Assembly (NCBI GenBank): GCA_011109175.1
Contig: RDEW01000035.1
Coordinates: 62,001-126,000, forward strand
Source: Dicyema japonicum
Taxonomy: Eukaryota > Dicyemida > Rhombozoa > Dicyemidae
Direction: 5' to 3'
Length of the DNA stretch: 64,000 bases
Shown: one piece after another, positions 31,842 through 44,058 of the stretch
Position numbering within the stretch: position 1 is the stretch's first letter
Layout of the letters: each line of letters opens with the position of its first letter
Made by a program: the position numbers and the translations under genes
The notes under the pieces: model-generated
Seen by the model: only the letters and a program-made list of their open reading frames with translations
Database searches by the model: none
What the model was told of the DNA's origin: nothing

Positions 31842-34800
31842 TCAACAACCTTCCTCGCCTGCCTGTTCGCCAGCCTTTTCAGGCAGGTTCGATTCTGGTT
31901 GCTGAAACAACTCCGAGAGCGCTTTGTCTAATTGAACCCTCTGCCCATATGGCATCTCAGGGCTCTGCCTCCTATACCCCAGTGTCAAGCTCTCTAGGGT
32001 CCGATTTAACACAGTGGACTGTAGATAGGCCTGGAGCTTCCTATCTACCCCTAACTGCTTCAGATAACCCTTGTGGTACTTTGATGCAATTTTTCCCACA
32101 TTATAGGAATAATGAGGACTTTGCAACTAAGCATCTGCCCCATCTCGTTTGCAAGAAAATCATACTTCCTTTTTTTCTCCACCTCCACAGTCTGCAAACG
32201 GTCTTGAGACGTGATGCCAATTTCTAAGATAAGGACTTGGCCAGACTCCTTATCGTGTACCACAATGTCCGGTTTATAGTGCTTGACTAGCACCGAGGTA
32301 CGGATAACACTGTCTACCTTAATTTGGACCCTGGTGTTCTCTACTACAGATTGCACCTTATGAGTCCGCAACTTTCTGGTGTGGCGAATACCATACTTAT
32401 TGCATAGTAGAAGATGAAGACTCCTTACTACCTCGTTGCCTCCACACATAGTCGTGGCAGAGCATGGATCCACATCGAGTGGCTAAATGATCAACCGACA
32501 TGCTCCTTGACTTACAGTGGGGACATGTATTTGTTGATCGACCCCAAAAAATATTGCGGTCTTGCATATACGTGTACAACGCCTCCGATCGAGGTGAGTT
32601 GTCACCGTATTTTAGCCATATTGTCGACGACTTAAGGTCGACATGTGGGTTGTCCAATGCTCTGAAGAGGACCTTATGAAGGCTTTTTAAGTTGATCTTT
32701 TCCATCAAATTATTATATTGTAATTCGATCAACGCCCTCACATTTACTAGCCCACCATCATCAACACCATACTTAGCAGACAAAAAAGGTCTGATAGTGC
32801 CTAGGTGGGTTGCCCGTGTTTTCTCGGTCGTTATTATGGCGTGCTTCCTAGCAGACACACTTGACCCAGCTATCAGGGTGTCGTGCATTCGCATTAGGAT
32901 ACGCTCACTTAGTTGGACTACTCCACACAGTCCACGGCCGAATTTATCACGGGGTAAATATAGTCTCTCCTTATTGGCTGCCAGCACATGGACATGGTTC
33001 TCTCTGAGTACTCCACGGATCATAACATCCATCTCATCATACTCTTTGGGCTCAAACTCCACAACACCTATGTAGTAGTTTAGCAGCGAGACAGCATACT
33101 CATTTAATGCTAGGAACAAATTCCTTGCATTTAGAGACGTCTTACACAATAACGCTGCTCTTTTACGGATGCCTTCAGTAATTTGTCGCTTTGTCTCAGG
33201 CATTATAAGGGACTTTGGAGATTCGGTAACACCCAGATACTTATATCCTTCGTGTTCCTCTAGGACTCTTACTAACTCGCTACATACTTGCGTGTTAGTC
33301 GCAGACTTTGAATAATTCAAATCTAGCCCTATACTCTCAAAGAATTCCCTGGCACAGACCCCCATGGAGTAGAGCTCCTCGGCTGTTCGAGCATACATCT
33401 TCAAGTCATCGATAAAAAGAAGGTGATTTGTACTGAAACAGACCCCTTCACAATGAACTGGTATTTGCTCAAACCGGTCATTGAGGCGGCGACTCAATGG
33501 CTCCAAACAGAGAACAAAGAGTAGCGGAGACATGCTATCCCCTGAAGGATCCCCCTCTTGAGTTTTACCTCGCCTATCCGGTGCCTATTATAGTTCAGAT
33601 GAATACTCCACCTATTCATCACAGCCACTACAAAGCTGATGAACCACACAGGCATACACAGACTGTGTAGGCACTCGACAAGGTAAGAATGATCAACTGA
33701 ATCGTAAGCCTTCTTCACATCCACCCACATAGACAAAAGTGAGTTTCCGTGAGACACAGAAAGGCATTTGTTGATCAAAGCCTGCTCTTTTGCCCCCTGA
33801 CAATTTCGCAAGTTCCCAACTGATTCTCGGAGAGAATCCCATTTGCGTCTACAAAGCTCCTGACCTCATTAGCCACCAATTTGGTCATCAGCTTATACAG
33901 GGTTGGCATGCAGGTTATCGGTCGATAATCTGCAGCAGACTGGGGGTTGTCCAGCTTTGGGATCAAATAAGTTGTCCCTGTGCATGCCCAATCAGGAATC
34001 GTTTCCGGGTTAGTGATGCTTTTCTGTAATACACGACACATAGACTCGTGTAATGAAGTGCATCTTTTGATAAAGAAATTATAAACTTTATCGACCCCGG
34101 TCGTCTTCCAATCAGGGAGATGTCTCACTACCGCCTCAAATTTCTTGCGAAAATCGAAAATTCCGCAAGATTCCGCCAAGAAAGGAGCGGCGCTGTACGG
34201 GACATTCCACGCATTTCCTCTGCGTGGTTTAGCCTCCCACATACTACCCCATGTGGAAAGCATTTGTCGCGTCCTGCTGGGAACATACACTATGGCCATT
34301 TTCGTGTAGGCGACGGTAAAACAATCTGCGATTAAACTCAAACAGAGTATTTTCTCTCCTTCTCTTACACCGACTTTCATGTGTATAGAGTTTCCTCTTA
34401 TACACCATTATTGCCTTTTCTAACTCCACCTTTGCCCTCCTCAACTCTTTGAGGTCCCATTTGGGAACACGGAGTTTACTAATTAGCCCCTTTACTATAG
34501 GCGGTGCTTTTCCTCTAACCCCTCTCGCCACACTACTTATGTGCCCCTCCAGTGCTTCCAGCTCAGTCTATCTCCAAGCAATCTTGGCACAGATCTGCTC
34601 CCTCCATTTACTGGGTGGTCTGGGCTTGTCCGTCAATTCCTCATAGGTGATCTGTGCTGCATACAGCACTAGGGAGATGTCACCCAGTGACCCTACTGGC
34701 TTAGCCTCCACCGCATAAGCCACAGCCTTATTGATACAGGTTAACACTACACCGTTAACCTTACAATGAGGAATCTTGCGGGTAAATCTACGGTCCTCAA

Positions 34801-35239
34801 GTGGGACATCTGCCGCTGCAGCGAGATTCCGCGCAAAGACCTCATAAACATGCTTGAGCTGCAACGTATCACAGCTCTGGTGCTCGTGCTCTCTTTGACA
34901 GTTGTGGTCACCTGGTCCCCGCCCCTTTAGACCAGTACCCTCTTTGCCTACAGCCATCTTCTTGAGTTCACTCACAGATATAGCAGTACTGAATCTGCCA
35001 CTGCAGAGCTCCGCCAAGTATGGCCATCCATTCCAGGGCATTCGAGATAGCCTGCTACGTACCTGCAGGACTACCTGCCTCGCCCATTCTTTTGGGTCAT
35101 CTGCCACAACGCTCTCGGATATGGCAAGAATTACATTCATACCATCAGGTAACGCAAGTGACCCTTCTCCTTTTTTCCTTTCAACATTTTTGCCAACTCG
35201 AGAGAGTTTTAACGCCACCGAATCGAACGCACGTTGCAT
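31842..35239 (-). pseudogene. R2-like non-LTR retrotransposon with restriction-like endonuclease
   Basis: A long minus-strand element. Its N-terminal region (35239-34244) lacks an APE endonuclease. The RT shows TTYLIPKLDNPQSAADYRPI (33990), WVDVKKAYDSVDHSYLV (motif A, 33720), RGILQG broken by a one-base loss near 33540 within motif B, SPLLFVLCLEPLSRRL and LLFIDDLKMYA (motif C). A 378-codon frame (33533-32397) runs on to a zinc knuckle CPHCKSRSMSVDHLATRC. The C-terminus KPDIVVHDKESGQVLILEIG (32260) fits the PD-(D/E)XK fold used by R2/NeSL-type elements for target cleavage. It is dead because of frameshifts, but is fairly well preserved. Confidence 0.85.
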
Positions 35240-35389
35240 GTTTTTATATATAATAATATATAATATATATTTTTTAAATATTCAAATAAAATTTTCGCTT
35301 ACTCGTGTACGTACCTGTTCTTGTTGTTTTTACATTTTTTTTTTATTCTAATTATTTGAAAATAATCATGTTCATTAAAGTTATTTTAG

Positions 35390-37118
35390 ATGGAGTTAAA
35401 TAACTTTCCTTCTATTAATCAAGATTTACTTTCTGATTCTATTAAAGAGGTATATTGACATTATCTATTTGTAGGTAATGAACCTCACAGGATGCTCAGA
35501 TACAATTGCTGTTACTGCCCTTAATGACTGCCGCAATATTGTAGCAAAAGCAGTCGCCTGTATAAAAACAGGCAAAATAAATGTACTAATTTGTTTTATT
35601 TGAAGGATGATTGGGAGGAATGTGGAAAGAAAAAGAAAACTACACGTGAAATCAAACCTGAAATAGTTCCAAAAAGTTTATTTATATTTTATTTTTGCAG
35701 AGAATCCTGTATCGAAGGTTGTTCACTACAGTGCAATGCCAGTAAATAGACGGGAAAAAATTCGACCAAAAATTCCACGAAATGATAATGCTATGAAGGG
35801 AAAAAGCAATGATATTGACGAAAAAGTTTAGTTACTGATTTATAACAAGTTTAATGGGCTAGTATTTACCCCATCAAATTATAATGAAGGAAGTTTTACT
35901 GTTCCAGACTTATATCGTGTTAAAAAACCAGAAAAGTTGCATTTATATTTCATCTTTTAGATCTGAAGATCTTTCATTAGATGCTTTGTCTGATTTATCT
36001 GACTTTGAATTAGAGATTGAAACATCGATCTTGCAATTTAATGAACCTTCATTACAAAAATTTAAGGTACATTCAATCAGATTTCTAATTTAAAGGTTTC
36101 AAATTTAAGAAAGGAATCTGGTAAATGTGTTGAATTTGTTAATAAGGTTTGCTAACTGTTTAATTGTAGGATATGTTAAGTACCAAACCTTGTATTATTT
36201 TCGACAATAATGCTCGAAAAGATAATTCCAAGTCAAAGTATTGTTTCATTTAAAAATTCAGCAGTGATGTTTCTCCAAAAGAGGGATCTTTTCCTGTCAA
36301 AAATGTAATCAATTTTACTTACTTAAAGGAATCGTCTAATAACGTCTTATTTAAAGAAAATGGTTCAAGAAGTTTTGTTCATTTTTTATCTTTAGGTGGA
36401 TCTTTTTTTTCAATATTGTGGTCTCCTGAATTTTGCGCTGATGTAACATTTGGTAAAAAATGTAATTTTAAAGAAATTTCGAGTTCTAATAAGGTGTTAA
36501 TTTATTTTAGTTTATAGGTTTTATGTTCTAACTCTTTGTTCACTTCAAAGAAGTGAGATCTTATTACTTTCAATTTAATAGTCTTGTTATTATCATTGAT
36601 TTAATTTTTTATTTTTACTAGTAGCTCAGTTCATTACATCTTTATTTGGTCACTCTTATGGGGTTTTATATTATTCACGTGCACAGCACATACTGGGGTT
36701 AACACATAATCTCACTTAATGGATTTTTTGCGCACAGCTAATTGTTCAGTTTTTGATTTGACTGGGATGCATTTTAGACCTGCGAATGTTCACTTAAGAT
36801 GTCGTCTTTTTGCTTTATAGACGTCGCTAAGCCTCTCTCTCAAAGTGGGAAACAATACTTCGAATCGATGGGCTGAATTTTTCAAAGCTTTGATTTTTTT
36901 ATCAGAATGAGAACAATTCGACCTATTTGTCCATTCTAACTAGACAATTGAATCATATTACGGCATGGACGAACTTTCCACTGCGGACCCATGCGCAACT
37001 TCCAATATTTCTTGGTAAATACCTTCAATGTGTTAAAAAAGACTTAAAATTGGGAATGAAAGATACTATGAGCTGCATTGAATTTCATAATTTAACTATG
37101 TCATATTTGCTATGTTAA
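35390..37118 (+). CDS. Unrecognised host gene with many micro-introns
   Basis: I do not recognise this product. An ATG at 35390 opens MELNNFPSINQDLLSDSIKE, followed by successive exons VMNLTGCSDTIAVTALNDCR.., DDWEECGKKKK.., an acidic stretch (SLDALSDLSDFELEIETSIL), VSNLRKESGKCVEFVNK and GGSFFSILWSPEFCADVTFG. The last exon has RQLNHITAWTNFPLRTHAQL and stops at 37118. Introns are about 20-27 nt with GT...TTTAG or TTGTAG borders and join in phase for most of the length. Some joins between 36480 and 36900 are uncertain. The N-terminal half is hydrophilic and the C-terminal half more hydrophobic, without a clear membrane helix. The intron pattern, not homology, is the evidence that it is real. Confidence 0.55.
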
Positions 37119-37202
37119 TTAGAGTTAGATGATTGATAGAAAAGTACTAAAACATAATTAACTTAGTAAATTATATTAAAGTTAATTAATAAAAGATGTA
37201 GA

Positions 37203-38050
37203 TTATAGGAAGCTATATTCGCATCCCTCAAGAATACCACATTCATCCTTGATCAAAATTATCATTAAAAATACAGAACATGTCTTTGAAATATCTGTCT
37301 GTATGGATGGTTGCCCTTGGACCTGATGATCAGCGGCTATAATATCTTTTTAAAAAAACCGTTATCAGTCCCTAAAACAAGTGAATATATACCACGGAGT
37401 CCGAACATATTAATAAAATACCATGAGCCAGAACTCACCCTAAAAGTTTACAAACAATAAATAACCACGATGGGTCTAATGATGGAAGGACAATACCTTG
37501 TTGAAGCATTTCTTTATATTTGGTAGTCAAGGGAAATGGTACTTTAGCTAAAAATAAATATTGAAAAAACTTGTAAGAAAGCCAGCAAAGCCCAGTTGAT
37601 GAGACCACCGATTAAAACCATTGGAATCATATTCATCATAACTCCTTTAGACATTTCCATCATTGTATTTGGATCTAATTGTTCAATGAAGTCTACCATT
37701 AAAAACATTCGATTTCTTTGATTGTGGTCGCTCTGATTTAAAGTAACCAGTTTTAGGATAAATATAGAATTCTTTCCTCATTTGAAATCCCTAGAAAATA
37801 AAATAAAAATTACTTTTCTAGTAATAAATTGACCATTCTCTCTCAAAAGACGAGATCGAGTGACATATTGACTAAAATTTTTGATTATAATTAAATACTT
37901 CTGAGAAATTGTCGAAATGTCCTTAGACTTATCATCCGAAGAAAGTAAAATCGTTGCATAATGTCGTATTAAACCAATGCAGAATGTAATAATAACAATT
38001 GGAATAAATATCCAAGTACGGATATCGGAGCATAATGTTAATTCAGCCAT
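37203..38050 (-). CDS. EMC3: ER membrane protein complex subunit 3
   Basis: EMC3 is an Oxa1/YidC-superfamily subunit of the ER membrane insertase. The ATG at 38050 gives [20 protein letters not shown] and [13 protein letters not shown] (first membrane segment), then [20 protein letters not shown], the conserved cytosolic motif. Further exons give [14 protein letters not shown] (second segment), [39 protein letters not shown] (third segment region) and NAADHQVQ near the C-terminus. The DPSW-VSSGSW join needs a 26-nt intron at about 37428-37453. Other introns are 23-27 nt. The last ~30 residues after [14 protein letters not shown] diverge and end at 37203. Length and order match the family. Confidence 0.93.
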
Positions 38051-38984
38051 ATCTTTCGATTGAAAATGTACACGTATTATAACAAAGATGCAATGCTTTA
38101 TTATTTTTTAATTTAAATTTTGTTTTTTTAATTATTAAATATAAGATAAAACCTCAATCACCCAGTTTTGACTTCACAGTCATTTGGTATGTTTACCTGG
38201 AGATTATTTCGCTCCGTGGCGATGAGTTCTGGCTTCGACCTCAACATTATCTCTAGATCATTGTGATTAAATGATGGTTCTACTAGAACGCGTCGAGATC
38301 ATGGGATTAGTTAGTTTGGTCTTTGGAATAATTTTATTTCAAAACAACACACGTAAAACTATGATAGTTATAGTTTTACCCGCGCGACGTTTGAAACAAT
38401 CAAATTTAGGTTAACCTTTCCCATTCGTGTGCAACCACTCCCTCAAGTCGTCAAAATATTCTACAAATTTAATTTCTTCTTTTGACGTACTTCAGATCAG
38501 CATCAATATTCACAGAAAGCGTAACTCGTGGGCGTTTACAAAAAACTTAGATCAGTCTAAAAGAGGATCTTCTTCTGATATCCACTACTTCCATTTGGAA
38601 ACATTCATTTCTAAGACCATTTCTTATGATCAAATATGATATTTCATTTTGAAATATTTCATTAGAAAGTCTCGAACAAAACATATCACATTGTTGATTC
38701 ACACTTTCTCTTATGAAATCAAATATTTCGTCAAATAACATTAATGTGGAAATTTCCAACTTCAGAATTTGCCTAGAGGAACTAAATTCTAAATAGAGAA
38801 AATTACGTCAATCCCGAGGGGTACAGGACAACCAACACCAAAAATTCAGAGAAAGTATGTCTTGTTGATGTTGAATGGGAGATGACTAATAGTATGTGAG
38901 ATAACGGATACCCTTGATTTATTATTATATTTATCCTAAAACTATTCTATATTTATCCTAAAACTGGTTATTCTGCAATTTATT
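38051..38984. other. Intergenic, no gene assigned
   Basis: Contains only short frames. A minus-strand 70-codon frame at 38547-38759 (LMLFDEIFDFIRESVNQQCD) is not recognised. GACTAATAGTATGTGAGATA near 38885 also occurs at 41278, so part of it is repeat-derived. Confidence 0.3.
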
Positions 38985-39060
38985 ATAATTTGTGAGCCAC
39001 GCAGTGAGGGCGGCAACTACCTGACTTCTATTGTTTAATAAAGAGATTCCAAAAAAAAAA
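38985..39060 (+). repeat. 3' end of a retroelement with poly(A)
   Basis: GCCACGCAGTGAGGGCGGCA is followed by an AATAAAG motif and A12 near 39048-39060. The same terminal sequence ends the minus-strand relic at 46875-47810. Confidence 0.65.
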
Positions 39061-39130
39061 AATTTGTGACATGCGCCGAGCGCACAACAATATTTACGGC
39101 AAAAAATATAAAAAGAACAAATTTTTAGTA

Positions 39131-39292
39131 ATGGCGAAAATCAACCCCAGTTTTAACTTTAACAACTTTATTAGCAAAGAAAAATTAAAGAGGGAGTTAT
39201 TTGGCCTCATGCGCAAGAAAGGCTTGGACTCCTCTCTGCGCTCTCAGACCCTTCTTATCGTTTATTCTGTGCTGCAAAATAAGATTCAATGA
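39131..39292 (+). pseudogene. LisH-like N-terminal fragment (OFD1-like)
   Basis: The frame reads FISKEKLKRELFGLMRKKGL then DSSLRSQTLLIVYSVLQ, resembling the LisH region at the start of OFD1 (DELRKKLYQTFKDRG..DTLKTQLR). It directly follows a poly(A) retroelement end and stops after 53 codons. It may be the first exon of a gene truncated by the retroelement relic downstream, or a retroposed fragment. Homology is short and tentative. Confidence 0.35.
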
Positions 39293-39299
39293 TGGCATC

Positions 39300-39960
39300 T
39301 CTTTTTATGAAGTTTCCATCCTTTTTTCTTCTGCTTCTCTTATCGACATACTAGCAAATTTTTAATTTAAGTGATCAACCTTCGGAATGTTACACATAAC
39401 AGAATTGAATAAGAACAGACTTAAGACAGACCCATGTGGTACCATTCTTTTTAGCAAAGTTTTTTTCTAAATATGATTTCCAACACATATAAAAAAATCT
39501 CTACCAGAAGAAAATCCTTCATCCACACAAGTGCATTGATCCCTACATTAAAATTTGACAGTCTTCAAAAATCCATCATACCAAACGCTATCAAAGCCGT
39601 TAATAAGACTAGACATACTTCTGTAAGACATTCTCAATACTTCTTTGCAATACATATAAAATATGATAATATAAATAATTTCCAGTTCTTCCTGTTTTCA
39701 GTTCTTCAGATATCAATTTCATTCTTTTAGGAGATACAGTTCTTCTAGGCAATCATCCCAACAATACAAGGTTTTCTGGCAAACGAAAATACACCAATCT
39801 ATCAGCACTCCGTTGTTAGAAATGATTCAGTTCTTTACAAGTAAAAACTTCTTAACTTTCTGTTTCCATTATTTCCAATAAACATTAACCATCAGAATTA
39901 GTTTACACACAACTATATGCAATCTGTTTTGCATTCAATCTCCCACGAGGATTGGGCTTT
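39300..39960 (-). pseudogene. Jockey/I-like RT relic
   Basis: The minus strand matches the family at 5204-7042; for example, the segment near 39430 parallels 5845 (a PQGS-type region). Frames are heavily broken. Confidence 0.45.
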
Positions 39961-40339
39961 CATTATTAACGAAAAAATCATTATAATCCGGATATTAATA
40001 ATTCCAGTTTTTTTCATCAACGTTTCATCAATAATTAATGCATCCATCTAACAGCACTGAAAATAGCCCAGCTCCGGAGTCCACTTCCTAAGAGAGCGGG
40101 GATTAAACAGGATAATCCTGGTTATTTTTGATTTATTTGGCTGTCTTCTCTTCGTAAGATCCCGACCAGAACAAGTAAAAACTGCATCCTTCTTCGTTCT
40201 TGTCATGTATTTAATATTTTTAGATAATTGTCAACAATATTATAAAAACGTTTTTCTTCCTGAATAATTCTGATTACCGTTGCTCTTTCCGTTCATACGG
40301 ATCTTTCGGAATCGCTGATGGATGATTAATTCGCCTTCA
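39960..40339. other. Repeat-derived sequence, no gene
   Basis: Degraded sequence between two retroelement relics. No conserved frame is visible. Confidence 0.3.
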
Positions 40340-40562
40340 TTGACCCTAAATGGAATAACAATCCCCTTTACAAATTCTACCAAAATACTGGGGTAACATA
40401 TGACTCACTAATGACTATCAGCAAACATGTGATCAACATAATTTCCTTTTCCATGAAACTTAAAATGTGTATAAACGCTATTTGGATACTAAAATAGATG
40501 GTTCTACTTAATAGTAGATCATCTCTAATGTCAATATTTACTTCTGTCAATCATTTACTGCT
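40340..40562 (+). repeat. Duplicated segment A, copy 1
   Basis: About 215 bp beginning TTGACCCTAAATGGAATAAC, almost identical and in the same orientation to 41968-42182. Confidence 0.9.
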
Positions 40563-40569
40563 GCGCGGC

Positions 40570-41960
40570 ATTGGCTACTAAAAATTCTTCACAAACTAAA
40601 GAAATTATACTCCTTCCAAAAGACAGTAACGAAAAACCTACACAGAGCCTCCTCTTCGTCAGTAAAACCAACTCTGTTCGAGGAACTAGTGAGGAGAACT
40701 CGATTCTTAGATTGTCTCCGAGCCGTTATTTCTAGCGATATAAGTTTGCTTGATGTCCTAGTATAAACTATTTTGCTTCTGAGCCGTGAATGCCATGTCG
40801 AAGCTAGAGAAACGTCGAAGCTGATCTCTATGGATCGAGTTTAGATTGTGATTGTCATTATCAGAAAGTCCCCATGTTCCGGAATTGTAGAGAATAAGCT
40901 TCACCAGTGAATTGTATAAACGTATCCGTGTTTGTGTACTCAATCCTTTACGCTTTAGCCAGTTTTACTTTAGGCTGCTTAGTGCACTGTTTACCTATGT
41001 TTTCCACATAATTACGTCTTGTTCATCTCCCAGTAACTATCAGAGTTTCTTTACTTTTCTCAAATGTTCATCCAGCTTGGATTTTTGTCTGAAAAGTTCA
41101 GTCTATTCTGTTTTCTCTACATTTTCATTGAGGAATCACTCGGCAAGTTTATTTGGCATCACCTCCAATAGGCTTTTCAGAGCATCATTGAAATCCTCGT
41201 CATCCGCATAATCCACAACATCGATTTTTGCTTCATATTATGGTTTTAGCTCTCTCAATACAGCTTCCAAGTATATGACTAATAGTATGTGAGATAACGG
41301 AGGTGTCCCAGATGTTGTTGCAAATTCGGACACGGATATATTCCTTGACTAAGAGGTAAGTGCTTATTCGTTTTAAACATTCCATTGAAGAAGTCCGCAA
41401 TGAAGGTTTGTAGGTTTTCAATTGTCTTGATATGTTCCTCATTCTCTTTCCTTGACATAATGAAAGGTATTTATGATTTCCTTCTTGATTATTGTTCATT
41501 CACGATTATGCTCTTTTTTGATATGCTTGTCTTCAGTGTTTAAGTATTGAACCCAAATAGATATTTGTTTCTTTACAATACCGCTTCCACTCGTATTATT
41601 TCTTGCAGTTGTTTCGATACTTTGGGAATTTGTTGATTTGTTTCCACACTGCTCAGCTTCATATCGAGGCATCTCCTTAATCATCCTTTGTTGTAATGAT
41701 AGTCCGTTTAGGTAAACTTTGTTAAATGTCAACCCAATGACATTCTGGCGATGACCATTTTGTGGTCACTGTCCAATTTCGACCCACTAAATGACCTTGC
41801 GTTGATGAAAAGAGTTTTATCTTTTGCTAGACAGATTATCCTATGCTAGAACATGATGAAAAGATCTTATATTTTAAATTATGTCCATCTGCCTGTTTAA
41901 TAGAAAATATCTTCGATTTATCTTGAAAGCCATAAATCATGGATTGCTCTTAATTCTACG
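40570..41960 (-). pseudogene. RTE-like element relic
   Basis: Minus-strand order: endonuclease end (41750-41960, matching the ID..C..SDHKMV region of the young copies), a linker, YADDEDF-like RT motif near 41200, LAEWFLNENVEKTE (41130), then RIRLYNSLVKLILYNSGTWG and NSIHRDQLRR (40915-40800), the C-terminal region. Stops are present throughout. Confidence 0.65.
41205..41400 (+). repeat. Duplicated segment B, copy 1
   Basis: The stretch with CACGGATATATTCCTTGACT and TTTTAAACATTCCATTGAAG recurs at 42185-42352, lacking a ~25-bp middle piece (41270-41300) in the second copy. Confidence 0.85.
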
Positions 41961-41967
41961 CCTTAAT

Positions 41968-42182
41968 TGACCCTAAATGGAATAACAATCCCCTTTACAA
42001 ATTCTACCAAAATACTGGGGTTACAAATTACTCACTAATGACTATCAGCAAACATGTGATCAACATAATTTCCTTTTCCATGAAACTTAAAATGTGTATA
42101 AACGCTATTTGGATACTAAAATAGATGGTTCTACTTAATAGTAGATCATCTCTAATGTCAATATTTACTTCTGTCAATCATT
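41968..42182 (+). repeat. Duplicated segment A, copy 2
   Basis: Second copy of 40340-40562, with only a few differences (for example GGGGTTACAAATTACTC against GGGGTAACATATGACTC). Confidence 0.9.
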
Positions 42183-42184
42183 AC

Positions 42185-42352
42185 TGATCCCCATAATCCA
42201 CAACATCGATTTTTTGCTTCAATGTATGGTTTAGCTCTCTCAATACAGCTTTCAACGGATGTGTCCCAGTTGTTGTTGCAAATTTGGACACGGATATATT
42301 CCTTGACTAAGAGGTAAGTGGTTGTTCGTTTTAAACATTCCATTGAAGAGGT
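42185..42352 (+). repeat. Duplicated segment B, copy 2
   Basis: Partner of 41205-41400. It directly follows segment A copy 2, although A lies upstream of B by about 640 bp in the first set. Confidence 0.85.
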
Positions 42353-42579
42353 TTATTTATCATTTATTGAGTTATTTACAATTAAGTAATATTTTACATT
42401 ATCCGCTTTAAAAGTCATATCCTTGGATAAGATTTTGTCAAAAATCGAAAATGATCGTTCCACTACGCACTATGTTATTCCACATACGTCTTCTTTGAAA
42501 TCCATTTTTTTCAAATAATTGTATGCATTATTTATAGTAAAATATGTCGATTCTAAATCATCAAGCAAAGGAATTTTGA

Positions 42580-42910
42580 AGATAGCCACGTTGCGCCATG
42601 TGATGCTTCTTGGCTAATTGATTGAACTTTTTGTTTTGTTCGTATGTTCCTCCTCTCTCTTCTTATTAGAGTGGCGTCATGTGATCCACTTATCTAATTG
42701 GCGCCCAGTGCCAGGCCGATACGAAAAAGGATCATTTGCTCTTCCCCACTCCACTGGAGGGGTTTCCACAACTGCAACTATGGACGTCTTTTATCTCTAT
42801 GTTGATTCCGGATGGACTCCTTCTGTAGAAGTGGAAACTGGATACATTTAATTAGTTGTTTAATTTTACTTCTTTCTCGGTGTATCCGGGGTTAATAAAT
42901 AAAAATAAAT
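42580..42910 (+). mobile_element. SINE-like element, copy D
   Basis: A ~320-bp unit from GCCACGTTGCGCCATGTGAT to GTATCCGGGGTTAATAAATA. ATCAAGCAAA occurs on both sides (42566 and 42907) as a probable target duplication. Confidence 0.8.
42840..42887 (+). other. SINE 3' hairpin, copy D
   Basis: GGATACA (42840-42846) pairs with TGTATCC (42881-42887). Confidence 0.8.
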
Positions 42911-43110
42911 CAAGCAAATGTAATAAAGTGAATATTGTGATATTATCGTCGTTAGATCTTCATGAAGTTGTCCATTAAATAAACATTCTTTTGCTCTTTT
43001 AATAAGCAAAGAATCTCCTTCTAAGAATGTGCATATTTGAATAACATATGTACTGTATAATTTAGTTAAAGATTTGTTACAATAAGACAGCAATGTCACA
43101 CCGATTATTT

Positions 43111-44058
43111 TAAATTTATATTGATGCTTAAAATTATGATATAATTATATTATTTAAATTTTTATTTAAAAATTGACCTTAAAATCTTAAAATTGACCTC
43201 CTTTCTCCGAATTGAGCAGTTATTTGACATTGGATATACATTTATTAGTGGAGAAACGAGAATTAAAGGAGTCAGGCATTTATTACCATCCACCACGATG
43301 GATTCTTAAAAAACTTATATACATGTTTGGTTTTTATCAGCTAAAGTTCATACGCAAGTGGTTACGTTTAAAGCATCTGGGTTTAATTTTTCTCTGATAA
43401 ACATTAATTTTAAATCCTTAATCACAAATTTTTATGATTCTATATTTTTGAAAATAATTCAAAATCAAAGCTGATTTACTTTTAAATTGATACATACATT
43501 TTAAATATTGGTAATTCGATACACATACATATAAAAAAAGCACTTTTACGTAATTGCACCTGTTACAACTGATTTAAAAAGCCTTTTTTTGTTTAAATGT
43601 AAAATGATTTACTTTTGTTTACTTTCCTTAAGTTTTATTTGGATTGAAAATACATTTGTAATTTATATATTATCAATATTAGAGTGAAAATAATGAAAAA
43701 TCTAGTGAAAATAATATTGAAATTAATAAGAGAGGAGTTAATATAGTTTTTATGATAGATATTTAGTGGAATTTTAAAATATATGCTAAAATTTGCCAGA
43801 CTATTTATGAGAGCCAGCAAAAAATCAATTAAAAAGGGTTTAAAAAACAGTTTAAGAGAATACGAGGATGAAAAAAATTCTATAATAAAAAATAATAAGT
43901 ATTCATAAAAATAAAATTTAGCAGATATCAGCCTCTTCCAATAGCATACATTTAATACAATTTACTAAAATATAATAATAATAATTTTTAACAATTAATT
44001 TTTTTAATTTAACAATATATACGTGGCATTAGAGTGTGTTGTCATATAAATGATTCTA
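43111..44058. other. AT-rich intergenic stretch
   Basis: Very AT-rich. Short frames (for example 43212-43397) are not recognised. It probably includes the promoter of the zinc transporter gene. Confidence 0.35.

Larger units (their letters stand above)
42350..43110 (-). pseudogene. hAT-like transposase C-terminal relic, split by a SINE
   Basis: The minus strand reads VVERSFSIFDKILSKDMTFK and ADNVKYYLIVNNSI (42480-42370), the hAT C-terminal dimerisation pattern (ERSFS..K). A further open piece (43099-42910, LIKRAKECLFNGQLHEDLTT) lies upstream on the same strand, beyond the SINE at 42580-42905. Whether both pieces belong to one element is inferred. Confidence 0.45.
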
